Source: Halalkalirubrum salinum (GTDB taxonomy: Archaea > Halobacteriota > Halobacteria > Halobacteriales > Haloferacaceae). From it: a DNA stretch of 64,000 nucleotides. Of the stretch, positions 26,419 through 35,343 are shown in pieces. Within the stretch, counting starts at the first letter, position 1. Every line of letters starts with the position of its first letter. Below the pieces are notes generated by a model, which was not told where the DNA came from, ran no database searches, and was given only the letters and a program-made list of their open reading frames with translations. The DNA lies in contig NZ_SRSG01000024.1 of the NCBI RefSeq assembly GCF_005543295.1, positions 62,001-126,000 of the forward strand. Reading direction: 5' to 3'. Both the position numbers and the translations under genes were made by a program.

Positions 26419-27597
26419 ATGGCTGACTTTGTGAGCGTCGACGCGATCCTGTCTCGTCTCCTCGGTCAATCGTCGCCCGGAGATATTACGGTGACGCCCG
26501 AACGGGTCGCGGTCACGCTTGGTGTCCTCTTTGTGATCATCGTCGGGACACATCTGCTCGGGCGATTCCGTCGTCATCGAGCGGGCGAGATTGCTCCGCT
26601 GACGAACCTCGCAATCTCGACGGTGATCGCAGCCCTGACTGCCAGTGGAGCATTTGCAATTATTGCTATCTGGGGGCTTTCGGGCGCACTCGTCGACGCC
26701 TATCAGAGCTTAGATCTGGGTGCACAGCTGCCGAACGTGATGCTCTCGATTATCATTCTCGGCGGGGCTTATGGCCTCAGTGACTTCATCGGACAAGTGC
26801 TCAAGACACTTGCTGCAGACCAGGATGCGATCGGTGACCACGAAAAAGAGGTGTTGTACCGATCGACGCAGGTTGGAATCTACGCAGTTGCGATTTTGGT
26901 CGTACTGGGGCTGTTCACCGACAACGTGGAAGGGCTTTTTGTTGGGGCAGGCTTTCTGGGACTTGTCGTTGGGATGGCGGCCCGACAGACGCTTGGCGCG
27001 GTTCTCGCGGGGTTCGTCATCATGTTCTCACGACCATTCACCGTCGGCGATTGGATCGTCGTTGGCGAAAACGAGGGTCGCGTCACGGAGATCACGATCA
27101 TGAATACCCGAATCCGGACCTTCGACGGCGAACTCGTGGTAATCCCAAACGACACGGTCAGCGGGACGGCAGTCACGAACCGAACCGAAAACGGGCGACT
27201 CCGGATCGAAGTCGAGGTTGGTGTCGACTACGGAAGCGATCTCGAGTCGGCCGCGGCAGTCGCCCAGCAGGCGGTCGAGCGCGTCGATCAGGTTCTCGAT
27301 CGCCCTGAGCCAAAGGTTGTTCACAAGCGTGTCGGCGATTCGGCGATCGTGCTTGGCGTTCGCTTTTGGATCGACAATCCATCGGCTCGGCGGCGGTGGA
27401 AGACCCAGACCGCGGTGATCGAAGCCGTCGTCTCGGCCTTCGAGGCCGAGGAAATCAAGATCCCGTTCCCGCAGCGCGAACTCATGGCCAGAGCAGAAAC
27501 CGGCGGCTTCCGACTCGACGAGCGCAGCCCTCGTGAGGCTGACAGCCGACAGCAGACGGCTGGTGCCGATGTGTCAACGGATGGGGGAAATGAATGA
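26419..27597 (+). CDS. MscS-family mechanosensitive channel
   Basis: A 392-residue membrane protein. It has an N-terminal helix pair, a further pair near 90-170 and the pore helix LGLVVGMAARQTLGAVLAGFVI. The beta domain follows with the MscS signature RPFTVGDWIVV and NTRIRTFDGELVVIPNDTVSG. The start at 26419 is favoured because GGAGG lies at 26406-26410, 8 bases upstream; GTG/ATG codons from 26398 are possible but overlap ksgA. The C-terminal 40 residues are a polar tail. Together with the gene at 4.1 kb it serves osmotic safety. Confidence 0.87.
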   Translation: MADFVSVDAILSRLLGQSSPGDITVTPERVAVTLGVLFVIIVGTHLLGRFRRHRAGEIAPLTNLAISTVIAALTASGAFAIIAIWGLSGALVDAYQSLDLGAQLPNVMLSIIILGGAYGLSDFIGQVLKTLAADQDAIGDHEKEVLYRSTQVGIYAVAILVVLGLFTDNVEGLFVGAGFLGLVVGMAARQTLGAVLAGFVIMFSRPFTVGDWIVVGENEGRVTEITIMNTRIRTFDGELVVIPNDTVSGTAVTNRTENGRLRIEVEVGVDYGSDLESAAAVAQQAVERVDQVLDRPEPKVVHKRVGDSAIVLGVRFWIDNPSARRRWKTQTAVIEAVVSAFEAEEIKIPFPQRELMARAETGGFRLDERSPREADSRQQTAGADVSTDGGNE

Positions 27598-27613
27598 TCG
27601 CTGCAGCTGACGA

Positions 27614-28231
27614 ATGACCAACGACAGCAAGCGACGGTTAGCCGATCGTCGCGGCCAAGAGACTCGTGTCTACCAGCCAGCCGAAGACTCGGCGCTATTG
27701 GCCGACGTTGTTGTCGACGTGGTTGAGTCCGGCGATCGCGTGCTCGAAGTCGGGACTGGATCGGGATGGGTCGCCGAACGGCTGGAACGCGAAACCAAAG
27801 CCTCGGTGTACGCGAGCGACATCAATCCGTTCGCGTGTACAGCCGCGCGTGACCGGGGCGTGACGGCAGTCCGGGCAAACATGCTCGATCCCTTCGCCAG
27901 ACGATCGTTCGACGTCGTCTGTTTTAATCCGCCATACCTGCCGACGGATCCCGACGAGGAGTGGGACGACTGGATGGAACACGCCCTGTCAGGCGGACCG
28001 GACGGGCGGCGACTCATCGTCCCGTTTCTCTCAAATCTCCGCCGCGTCCTTGCGGCGAACGGCCGGGGGTATCTCCTCATCAGCAGTTTCACCGGCTACG
28101 AGGAGGTTGTCTCGATCGCCGCCGAAGCCGGACTGCAAACTGAACCCGTCCGTGAGGAGTCTTATCCCTTCGAGACGCTGTTTGTTCTCGAACTGACGCC
28201 CACCGAGATGCCCACCAACGACGAACGGTGA
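27614..28231 (+). CDS. HemK2/Mtq2-type protein methyltransferase
   Basis: A 205-residue SAM-dependent methyltransferase with motif I VLEVGTGSGWVAERL and the glutamine-methylation motif NPPYLP. The start RVYQPAEDSALLADVV is typical of the HemK2/Mtq2 subgroup, which methylates the GGQ glutamine of release factor aRF1. It is the last gene of the rpl21e run. The substrate is inferred from the family. Confidence 0.87.
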   Translation: MTNDSKRRLADRRGQETRVYQPAEDSALLADVVVDVVESGDRVLEVGTGSGWVAERLERETKASVYASDINPFACTAARDRGVTAVRANMLDPFARRSFDVVCFNPPYLPTDPDEEWDDWMEHALSGGPDGRRLIVPFLSNLRRVLAANGRGYLLISSFTGYEEVVSIAAEAGLQTEPVREESYPFETLFVLELTPTEMPTNDER

Positions 28232-28272
28232 GTGAATACGGCTAATTACCACAGGACATATTTTACATTAGC

Positions 28273-28280
28273 AAATATTA
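28273..28280 (+). promoter_or_regulatory. TATA-like box of the methionine synthase genes
   Basis: AAATATTA lies 27 bases before the ATG at 28308, within an AT-rich 70-base spacer. The spacing fits a leaderless or short-leader transcript. Confidence 0.5.
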
Positions 28281-28307
28281 AAGGCCGTCATCGCTAACGC
28301 GCATACG

Positions 28308-29330
28308 ATGACAGAACGAGTCGCGACAACGCCGGGATTGTTCCCCCTTCCCGATCCGGCAAAACAGCAGCTTTCGGACCTCAAGGGCCACCAGAAAGGC
28401 GATCTGATCTCTGGTAGCGAGTCCGAACAGATCGCCTCCTCCTATGAAACGTACCGTGCAGACGTAATTGACGAACAGCTCGCAGCCGGCCTCGATCGGA
28501 TCGTCGAGGGCCAGCTCCGGTGGGACGACATGCTCGCGCACCCGCTTGCAGTGCACGAAAACGTCGAGACCGGCGGGATCGTGCGCTACTACGACAACAA
28601 TAATTTCTACCGCGATCCACAAGTCACCGACGAATTGACGTTCTCTGGCGATGTCGCCTCCGAACTTGAGGCTGCGACCGAGATTCTCGAGGATCGTGAC
28701 GCCGACGCCGGGCTGCAGGCGACGCTCCCCGGACCGTACTCGCTTTTCGATCTCGCGACTGACGAGCACTACGGCGACGACGCGGCGTTTCTCGACGCGA
28801 TCGGCGACTTTCTCGCCGGCGAAGTTGACGCGTTCCCCGAACACGAGACGCTCTTTTTGTTAGAGCCCTCGCTCGTCGAGAATCCGCCCGCTGACGGAGA
28901 GGACGCACGGGCGAGCGAGGCGATCGATACAGTTGCCGCCGCAACCGACGCCGACGTCGTCGTCCACACCTATTTCGGTGCGCTCGAAGAGAAGGTGTAC
29001 GCACACCTGATGGACGCTGACGTTTCGGCGCTTGGGTTCGACATTGTCGCCGGCGATCGCGATCAGACGTTGTACAACATCAGCGAGTACGGCACGAAAG
29101 ACAGCGCGGCGCTCGGGATCTCCGACGGGCAGAACACGCTCGTCGAATCCCCCGAAACGCTGGACGAGCGGGTGACGTGGGTCGACGCAAAGCTGCCGAC
29201 CCAGGAGTTCGATCGCCTCTACCTCTCGACGAACACCGAGCCGTTCTATCTACCGGTGAACAAACACGAGGCAAAGCTGTCGGCGATCGCCGAGGCAGCC
29301 GATATTGAAACCGAGGAGGTGACAGCATGA
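28308..29330 (+). CDS. MetE-like protein, N-terminal-domain homologue
   Basis: A 340-residue protein of the cobalamin-independent methionine synthase fold (TTPGLFPLPDPAKQQLSDLK; TLPGPYSLFDLA). The zinc ligands of a catalytic MetE domain are missing: the His-x-Cys site reads HTY (VVHTYFGALEEK), and no later Cys ligand is present. It therefore matches the N-terminal, folate-associated half of MetE. Its stop overlaps the next start (ATGA at 29327), and that gene encodes the zinc-bearing half, so the two probably form one enzyme. Confidence 0.8.
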   Translation: MTERVATTPGLFPLPDPAKQQLSDLKGHQKGDLISGSESEQIASSYETYRADVIDEQLAAGLDRIVEGQLRWDDMLAHPLAVHENVETGGIVRYYDNNNFYRDPQVTDELTFSGDVASELEAATEILEDRDADAGLQATLPGPYSLFDLATDEHYGDDAAFLDAIGDFLAGEVDAFPEHETLFLLEPSLVENPPADGEDARASEAIDTVAAATDADVVVHTYFGALEEKVYAHLMDADVSALGFDIVAGDRDQTLYNISEYGTKDSAALGISDGQNTLVESPETLDERVTWVDAKLPTQEFDRLYLSTNTEPFYLPVNKHEAKLSAIAEAADIETEEVTA

Positions 29331-30400
29331 GCCGACCCGCCGACAACCGCGAGCAGTTCCGTCCGCGGGATCACGAGACCGATCACTTCCTTTTGACCAC
29401 AGTCGTAGGGAGCTATCCGAAACCGAAGTGGCTCAACCGGGTCAACGATCTTGCGGACGACGAGGAATCGAAGTTCACCCACGAGCATCTCGAAGAGGCC
29501 CATGACGACGCGTGTCGGGTGATCACCCGGGAACACGAACGCGCCGGACTGGACACCGTCGTTGACGGAGAGATGCGCCGCAACGAGATGGTCGAGTTCT
29601 TCGCCGAGCGAATCGACGGCTACGAGTTCAACGGGCCGGTCAAGGTGTGGGGTCACAACTACTTCGACAAGCCCTCGGTGACCGAGCCTGTCACATACGA
29701 CGAGCCGTGGCTCGTCGACGAGTTCGAGTTCACGAGTAACGTCGCCGAAAAGCCCGTGAAAGTGCCAATTACCGGGCCGTACACCCTGGCGAACTGGGCG
29801 TTCAACGAGGCCTACGACACAGAGGAGGAACTCGCATACGACCTGGCTGATCTGGTCAACATCGAGATCGAACGGCTGGTCGAGGCTGGCGCGAAGTACA
29901 TCCAGATCGACGAGCCCGCGCTCGCTACAACACCCGACGACCACGCGATCGTCGGCGCGTGTCTCGACCGGATTGTTGAGAACATCGACGAGGACGTTCG
30001 CATCGGCCTGCACGTCTGTTATGGCGACTACTCGCGGATCTACCCCGAGATCAACGACTATCCGATCGACGAGTTCGATGTCGAACTGTGCAACGATGGC
30101 TACGAACAGATCGACGTCTTCGCCGATCCCGAGTTCGTTCCCGATCTCGCGCTGGGCGTCGTTGATGTTCACACCGCCGAGGTCGAATCTGTCGAGGAAA
30201 TCAAAGCGAACATTCGACAGGGGCTTCGCATTGTTCCGCCAGAGCGATTGACGGTCTCGCCGGACTGTGGCGTGAAGCTGCTGCCGCGGGAGGTCGCCTA
30301 CGAAAAGATGCAGAACATGGTGACTGCCGCCCGCGAGATCGAAGCCGAACTCGACGCCGGTGAGATCGATCTGGACGAGCCCGTTCCACTGGCGGACTAA
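29327..30400 (+). CDS. metE: Methionine synthase, cobalamin-independent, catalytic part
   Basis: A 357-residue MetE C-terminal-domain protein. It shows the start LTTVVGSYPKP, the QIDEPAL segment, the zinc site His-x-Cys in GLHVCYGDYS and the last Cys in VSPDCGVKLLP. It transfers a methyl group to homocysteine to form methionine. It lacks the N-terminal domain of bacterial MetE, which the preceding coupled gene appears to supply. The methyl donor in haloarchaea (a folate or other pterin) is not shown by sequence. Confidence 0.88.
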   Translation: MSRPADNREQFRPRDHETDHFLLTTVVGSYPKPKWLNRVNDLADDEESKFTHEHLEEAHDDACRVITREHERAGLDTVVDGEMRRNEMVEFFAERIDGYEFNGPVKVWGHNYFDKPSVTEPVTYDEPWLVDEFEFTSNVAEKPVKVPITGPYTLANWAFNEAYDTEEELAYDLADLVNIEIERLVEAGAKYIQIDEPALATTPDDHAIVGACLDRIVENIDEDVRIGLHVCYGDYSRIYPEINDYPIDEFDVELCNDGYEQIDVFADPEFVPDLALGVVDVHTAEVESVEEIKANIRQGLRIVPPERLTVSPDCGVKLLPREVAYEKMQNMVTAAREIEAELDAGEIDLDEPVPLAD

Positions 30401-30492
30401 GATCTATATCACAGCCAAGAGGCGGCACAGACACTGCCCCGACACCGCCTCGACCCCAAGGGGCTTGTAGTTTGAGGGAGTATCGACGGGGT

Positions 30493-31521
30493 ATGACATC
30501 GGTGTCGCCCTGTGAGCCCGTCCGCGAGACGGCCTCGGATATTTCTTCGATGGAGATTCGTGGGGCTGCGACGATCGCCGCAGCCGCTGCCCGTGCGCTC
30601 GGCGAGCAGGCCCGACGGACCGACGCAGCCGATCCTGCGGCCTTCGAAGCTGCCATGCGGACGGCTGCTCGCCACCTCTATGAGACCAGACCGACAGCCG
30701 TGAGCCTGCCGAACGCGCTGCGATACGTCCTCCGGCGGATGGAGGGCAATCGCGTTGAGACGCTTCGATCGAGCGTCCTCGACAGCGTTGAGTCGTTTAC
30801 TACACGGCTCGATCGGGCACAGGCGGATCTCGGGGCAGTCGGTGCGAACCGCCTGCGAGATGGCGACACAGTAATGACACATTGTCACTCAACGGACGCG
30901 ATCGCCTGTATCCAGACCGCCGTCGAGCAGGGCAAGACACTTTCAGCGATCGTCAAAGAGACTCGTCCGCGGAATCAGGGCCACATCACCGCCCGAGAAC
31001 TCGTCGAGATCGGTGTCGACGTGACGCTCATTGTGGATAGTGCGGCTCGTCGATACCTCAATGACGTTGATCACGTCCTCGTGGGCGCAGACAGCATTGC
31101 GGCCGACGGCAGTGTTATCAACAAAATCGGCACGAGCGGACTCGCTGTCTCTGCGCGCGATCGCGGCACGCCGATCATGGTCGCCGCTCAAACCCTGAAG
31201 CTACATCCCGCAACGATGACCGGCCACACCGTCGAGATTGAACAGCGCGAGGAGACAGAGCTGATTGAGACAGAGACTCGCCAGTCGATCGGCGACATCG
31301 AGGTTCGGAATCCGGCATTTGATGTGACCCCGCCGCGGTACGTCGACGCGATTGTCACCGAACGCGGCCAGTTTCCGCCAGAGAGCATCGTTGTTCTTAT
31401 GCGTGAGCTGTTCGGTGACGGCGTTGCGGAGCCGTGGGCAGACGACGACCCTGGCCTCAATGGCGATCGTACAGTCCACGATTCGGACACTGCCTCAGAT
31501 GGCCACCGCGAGGAGCCATGA
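30493..31521 (+). CDS. Ribose-1,5-bisphosphate isomerase (eIF2B superfamily)
   Basis: A 342-residue protein. It begins with SSMEIRGAATIAAAAARAL and keeps the isomerase signatures HCHSTDAIACIQTA, KETRPRNQGHITARELVEI and LVGADSIAADGSVINKIGT. It converts ribose 1,5-bisphosphate to ribulose 1,5-bisphosphate. The downstream kinase gene overlaps its stop (ATGA at 31518), and a form III RuBisCO lies 1.2 kb beyond. The start at 30493 gives MTSVSPCEP; an upstream codon would add a basic leader. The C-terminal 25 residues are an acidic tail. Confidence 0.9.
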   Translation: MTSVSPCEPVRETASDISSMEIRGAATIAAAAARALGEQARRTDAADPAAFEAAMRTAARHLYETRPTAVSLPNALRYVLRRMEGNRVETLRSSVLDSVESFTTRLDRAQADLGAVGANRLRDGDTVMTHCHSTDAIACIQTAVEQGKTLSAIVKETRPRNQGHITARELVEIGVDVTLIVDSAARRYLNDVDHVLVGADSIAADGSVINKIGTSGLAVSARDRGTPIMVAAQTLKLHPATMTGHTVEIEQREETELIETETRQSIGDIEVRNPAFDVTPPRYVDAIVTERGQFPPESIVVLMRELFGDGVAEPWADDDPGLNGDRTVHDSDTASDGHREEP

Positions 31522-32456
31522 ACGAGACGCCACGATCGAACCCGCGAGTGCTCTGTGCGGGTCACATCAACTGGGACGTGACGATGCACGTGCAGTCACT
31601 GCCGGATCCTGACGGGGAAGTTCACATTGATCAGTTGATACAGTCTGGCGGCGGCAGCGCCGCAAACGTCGCGGTCGGACTCGTTAGCCTACAGACCCCT
31701 GCGGCTGTCTATGGCAGCGTTGGCGGCGACGAGGCCGGTGCAATGGCGCTGAGAGCGCTCGATCGCGCTGGTGTCGAGACTGGCTGTGTGCTGATCGATC
31801 CCGAACAACAGACCTCTGTCAAATATCTCATTGTCGATGAGACGGGACAGGTCATGGTATTGGCCAACGAGGGCGCGAACGAGGGCTTCTCCGCCAGCGC
31901 GATCGATCCGTCGATGTTCGAACAGATTGAGCATCTCCACCTCACGAGCCAGCACCCCGAGACGGCCCAATCGCTCGCAGAACTGGCTCACGAGGCTGGC
32001 GTCACCGTGAGCTTTGATCCGGGGCGGCGGGTCGGCGATCGAGACTTCTCAGCCGCAATCGATGCGACCGACATTCTATTCCTCAACCGTCATGAGGCCG
32101 CGGCCATTGGGAGAACGCACGCCGATCGCGACACGCCGGAGACGGTTCTGGTCGTCAAACGCGGCGGAGACGGCGCAGTGGTCCGGACCTCGAGCGGCGA
32201 AGTCTCACACTCGGGATTCAGTGTCGATGTCGTCGACACGACTGGCTCGGGTGACGGCTTTGCCGCAGGGTTTCTCGCGACGGTTCTGTCCTCAGGCGAG
32301 ATGATTCGCAATCGCCCCGATAAATACGAGCGAGCACTGATCGTCGCCAACGCCTGCGGCGCGCTCACCGCAACCGAATCGACCGCACGGGTTCCGCTAT
32401 CGCCAGCGTCGATCGAGGCGTTGTCGGGGATTTCGCCGATCGAATCCTCCCAGTAG
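31518..32456 (+). CDS. PfkB-family carbohydrate kinase, likely ribose-1-phosphate kinase
   Basis: A 312-residue ribokinase-like kinase. It has the N-terminal GGGSAANVAVGL motif and the catalytic DTTGSGDGFAAGFLA motif with the base Asp. In haloarchaea an ATP-dependent ribose-1-phosphate kinase of this family works with ribose-1,5-bisphosphate isomerase in the pentose bisphosphate pathway. Overlap with the isomerase gene strongly suggests the same role here. A nucleoside or ribokinase role cannot be excluded from sequence. Confidence 0.82.
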   Translation: MNETPRSNPRVLCAGHINWDVTMHVQSLPDPDGEVHIDQLIQSGGGSAANVAVGLVSLQTPAAVYGSVGGDEAGAMALRALDRAGVETGCVLIDPEQQTSVKYLIVDETGQVMVLANEGANEGFSASAIDPSMFEQIEHLHLTSQHPETAQSLAELAHEAGVTVSFDPGRRVGDRDFSAAIDATDILFLNRHEAAAIGRTHADRDTPETVLVVKRGGDGAVVRTSSGEVSHSGFSVDVVDTTGSGDGFAAGFLATVLSSGEMIRNRPDKYERALIVANACGALTATESTARVPLSPASIEALSGISPIESSQ

Positions 32457-32500
32457 TAGTCTGATTGTGGCAGATCACAGATTAGGTGCATCTGTCACAA

Positions 32501-33571
32501 CTACTGCGTTGCACCGAACGTGACGCCAGTAAGTTCGAACCGGGCACCGCCGCGATCGCTGTTGGTCACAGATACGTCCCATCTATGAGCATCAGCGATT
32601 TGTTTGACGATACGAAGCCCAAATCGAACATCATCCTCATCGATCGAGTCCCGTAGATCGAACAGCGTCTCACGCTGCTGTTCGGGTATCCCGGGGCCAT
32701 CGTCGGAGATAGCAAATCCATCTGGGAGTTCCTCAACGATCACCGATACGTCGTTGCCGCCGTGTTCGATCGCATTCCGAAAGAGGTTCTCAACGAGTTG
32801 TTCGAGTCTGGTTCGATCCGCGTGAACCGATCGCGTCGTCTGTATCTCAAGCGTTGCATCGACTGTCGAGACGACAGACCAACACGTGGTAACGAGTGTT
32901 GTGAGGTCAACGGCCTCAAGTTCGCCGATCGCAGCGCCGCTTCGAGCCAGCGAAAGCAAATCACTGATCAGTGCATCCATCCGTTCGAGTGCGCGGGAGA
33001 TCGGGTCGATCCGCTCGGATTGACTCTCCGCACGGAGGAGTTCGAGGTGACCGCTCGCGACCGAAAGCGGGTTCCGAAGGTCGTGGCTGACGATCGAGGC
33101 GAACGCGGCCAACTGTTCGTTTTGTCGTTCGATCGCCTCGGCGTGTGCCTGCCGATCAGTGAGATCCGTAATAATCGCCACCACGCCATCGATGTTCTCA
33201 GAGCGAAACGGTGCAGCGTTGATAGATAGCCACCGCTCGGAGCCGTCTGGCCACTGTATCCCGTGTTCGCACTCGAAAATCGCTTCGCCGGTCGCAGTGA
33301 CGCGGGCGAACGGAAGCCCAGTCGCAGCGATTGGGTCGCCGTCGGCGTCAACGATTTTCCAGGTTGGATCATCATACACTCGAGTCGTAATTTCGGAGTG
33401 AGTGAGTCCGAGTACTGTTTCCGCCCGAGGATTTGCGTCGACGATCGAACCGTCTGCGTCAAGAACCACAACGCCAATCGGCAGTGTTTCCAGCAACGTT
33501 GTTACGTTCAGTTCCGACCACGGTCCAGCAAAGATGTCGTGCGCAGTCTGGTTCTCAGGCACGATCGGCAT
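32501..33571 (-). CDS. PAS-domain sensor histidine kinase (soluble)
   Basis: A 356-residue kinase without membrane segments. A PAS domain covers about residues 20-145 (LPIGVVVLDADGSIVDANPR). The dimerisation helix holds the phospho-acceptor His in ASIVSHDLRNPLSVASG. The HATPase shows NLFRNAIEHG, SDDGPGIP and a shortened end (VRFGLRIVKQIADAH). The signal is unknown and no regulator is adjacent. It converges with the PfkB gene. Confidence 0.85.
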   Translation of the reverse strand: MPIVPENQTAHDIFAGPWSELNVTTLLETLPIGVVVLDADGSIVDANPRAETVLGLTHSEITTRVYDDPTWKIVDADGDPIAATGLPFARVTATGEAIFECEHGIQWPDGSERWLSINAAPFRSENIDGVVAIITDLTDRQAHAEAIERQNEQLAAFASIVSHDLRNPLSVASGHLELLRAESQSERIDPISRALERMDALISDLLSLARSGAAIGELEAVDLTTLVTTCWSVVSTVDATLEIQTTRSVHADRTRLEQLVENLFRNAIEHGGNDVSVIVEELPDGFAISDDGPGIPEQQRETLFDLRDSIDEDDVRFGLRIVKQIADAHRWDVSVTNSDRGGARFELTGVTFGATQ

Positions 33572-33700
33572 CGCTGTAACGAGTTGACCGTCCTCCTTCC
33601 GGTAACCCGCTGGGAATAGTTGTACAGCGCATACACTAGCGTACGGATCAATTAGATAAAAACGTCTCTACCGGACCCAGACGCTGAGATCGCAATGACC

Positions 33701-34948
33701 TCACCGTGGCGTTTCGGTTCCCCACTTGTCGATCGCAACCCCCAGTTCTGGATGATCCTCGGCATACGTCTCCAGACCAATACCCCCAACCGACGCGTCG
33801 ACGGCCTGTCTGAGTGCTTTTGCGCCGGCGTGGGTTCCATCTGGGTGACCGTGGATGCCGCCGCCGGCCTGGATTCCGATGTTGGTGCCAATGCGATCGA
33901 TCAGCTCCGGGACCAATCCCGGATGCAGGCCGCCGGAGGCCATCGGCAGGACATCGTTGAGTCCGTAGAGATCCGAGTACAGCCACTCGTTGATGCCGAC
34001 AGTGTCCTCGTTTGCGAGTTTGCCCAAATCGGCGGTGCCGGTATGGAGTTGATCGACCCCACAGAGCCGGCTGATTTGTGCGAGGACGCGCATCGACACG
34101 CCGTGGTTTGGGAGCCGATCGAAGGCGGCGTGCATCGCGCGATGGGCGTGAATCGCCAGCCCGAGTTCCTGACAGCGATCGCTCACCGTCTGGACGGCTC
34201 CCCAGCCGGTCGTGATCACGTCGATCATCACGTACTCGCCGCCCTGCTCGGCGATCGCGTCGACCCGTTCGAGCATCGTGTTCGTGTCTGCGGTGACGTT
34301 GATAAGATACGACTTCGTCTCGCCGGTCTCATCTTCGGCGCGATCGCGAGCGGCAAAGCTCTCGGTCAAGCGGTCCTCGAAGGGATTGAACGCCTGATCG
34401 GTGAGGTTTTCGTCGTCTTTTAGCAGGTCGATCCCGCCGGTCCATGCCTCGTAGCCGACTTCGGCGTGTCGTTTCGTCGAGAGTCCGACTTTCGGCTTTG
34501 GGACGGTTGCGGTGATCGGCCGATCGCCGGCATCAAATATCTCTTCGCGGACCGCGGTGCCGAACGTCGGGCCTTCGAACGTCGAGACGATCGATTCTGG
34601 CCACTCACAGTCGAGGAGTCGAATTGTCTCGACGGCTTTCATCCCCATGATGTTGCCTGCGATACACGAGAGGATCTGGGGCATATTCCCCGGCTCGAAG
34701 AGCCCTGCGGGATAGGCAACGCCGATCTCGTTGTCGTCGATCGAGAAGGCCGTGGCCGCGAGGTCGGTAAAATCGTCGCCGACAGTCAACGCGGCCCATG
34801 TGCCGTTCGAACTCTCGGAGGCGACCCGACTCGCTGCAGACTCCATGGCCATGTCAGCGGCTGGTTCGATTGCGAACCAACAGACGAGATCGGTCTCTGC
34901 GGGGTCGTACGACAGGTCGAGAAAGTCCTCGTAGGTGATTCCCGTCAT
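33701..34948 (-). CDS. rbcL: Ribulose bisphosphate carboxylase, form III
   Basis: A 415-residue archaeal form III RuBisCO. Visible active-site elements are the KPK motif (Lys151/Lys153), GGIDLLKDDE with the carbamylated Lys177 and metal ligands Asp179 and Glu180, His269-Arg270, loop-6 Lys310, the ASGG motif near 337 and GGG at 362-364. Loop 6 reads HTGTADLGKLAN, with Ala where many RuBisCOs have Glu after KL. It carboxylates ribulose 1,5-bisphosphate from the nucleoside route. The start at 34948 is chosen because the TATA box predicts transcription beginning there. Confidence 0.93.
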   Translation of the reverse strand: MTGITYEDFLDLSYDPAETDLVCWFAIEPAADMAMESAASRVASESSNGTWAALTVGDDFTDLAATAFSIDDNEIGVAYPAGLFEPGNMPQILSCIAGNIMGMKAVETIRLLDCEWPESIVSTFEGPTFGTAVREEIFDAGDRPITATVPKPKVGLSTKRHAEVGYEAWTGGIDLLKDDENLTDQAFNPFEDRLTESFAARDRAEDETGETKSYLINVTADTNTMLERVDAIAEQGGEYVMIDVITTGWGAVQTVSDRCQELGLAIHAHRAMHAAFDRLPNHGVSMRVLAQISRLCGVDQLHTGTADLGKLANEDTVGINEWLYSDLYGLNDVLPMASGGLHPGLVPELIDRIGTNIGIQAGGGIHGHPDGTHAGAKALRQAVDASVGGIGLETYAEDHPELGVAIDKWGTETPR

Positions 34949-34970
34949 GCCCATGCTTTTCGAAGCCCGG

Positions 34971-34980
34971 ATATATAAAA
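34971..34980 (-). promoter_or_regulatory. TATA box of rbcL
   Basis: On the minus strand the sequence reads TTTTATATAT, centred about 27 bases before the ATG at 34948. This predicts an almost leaderless mRNA and decides between two nearby in-frame Met codons (34954 and 34948). Confidence 0.6.
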
Positions 34981-35022
34981 CAGGGAGCCCGATCTGGTGA
35001 GCACCGATCGTTGGTCGATCGA

Positions 35023-35343
35023 TCACCGAAGCCCGCGCGTGAGCCCCCCGACAATCCCAAGTCCAACCCCGATTGCGATCGGCAAGACGGCTAATTCACC
35101 CATTGCGATCGTTCGATCGAGCTGTCCGTACGCGACAATCTCTATGAAAAATACGCCGACTGTGAGCAGGCCAAACGTCGCACCATATGCGATTCCACCG
35201 CGGACGCTTCGGGCCAACTGCGAAAGCAGCGCTGCCCCGACGAGTACGCCGAGCCAGTGGGCTGCGGCCATCCCCAATCCGGCGACAATGAGGAGTCCGG
35301 CAGCGATTGCTCGATCAAGCCGGTCCGATTTCCTCAGGCTCAT
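35023..35343 (-). CDS. Small membrane protein, four predicted helices
   Basis: A 106-residue hydrophobic protein with about four membrane helices (AAGLLIVAGLGMAAAHWLGV; LVGAALLSQLA; GATFGLLTVGVFFIEIVAY; AVLPIAIGVGLGIVGGL). Its ATG overlaps the TGA of the penicillin-acylase gene (ATGA), so the two are translationally coupled. It may help that enzyme at the membrane, but no known family is recognised. Confidence 0.65.
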   Translation of the reverse strand: MSLRKSDRLDRAIAAGLLIVAGLGMAAAHWLGVLVGAALLSQLARSVRGGIAYGATFGLLTVGVFFIEIVAYGQLDRTIAMGELAVLPIAIGVGLGIVGGLTRGLR

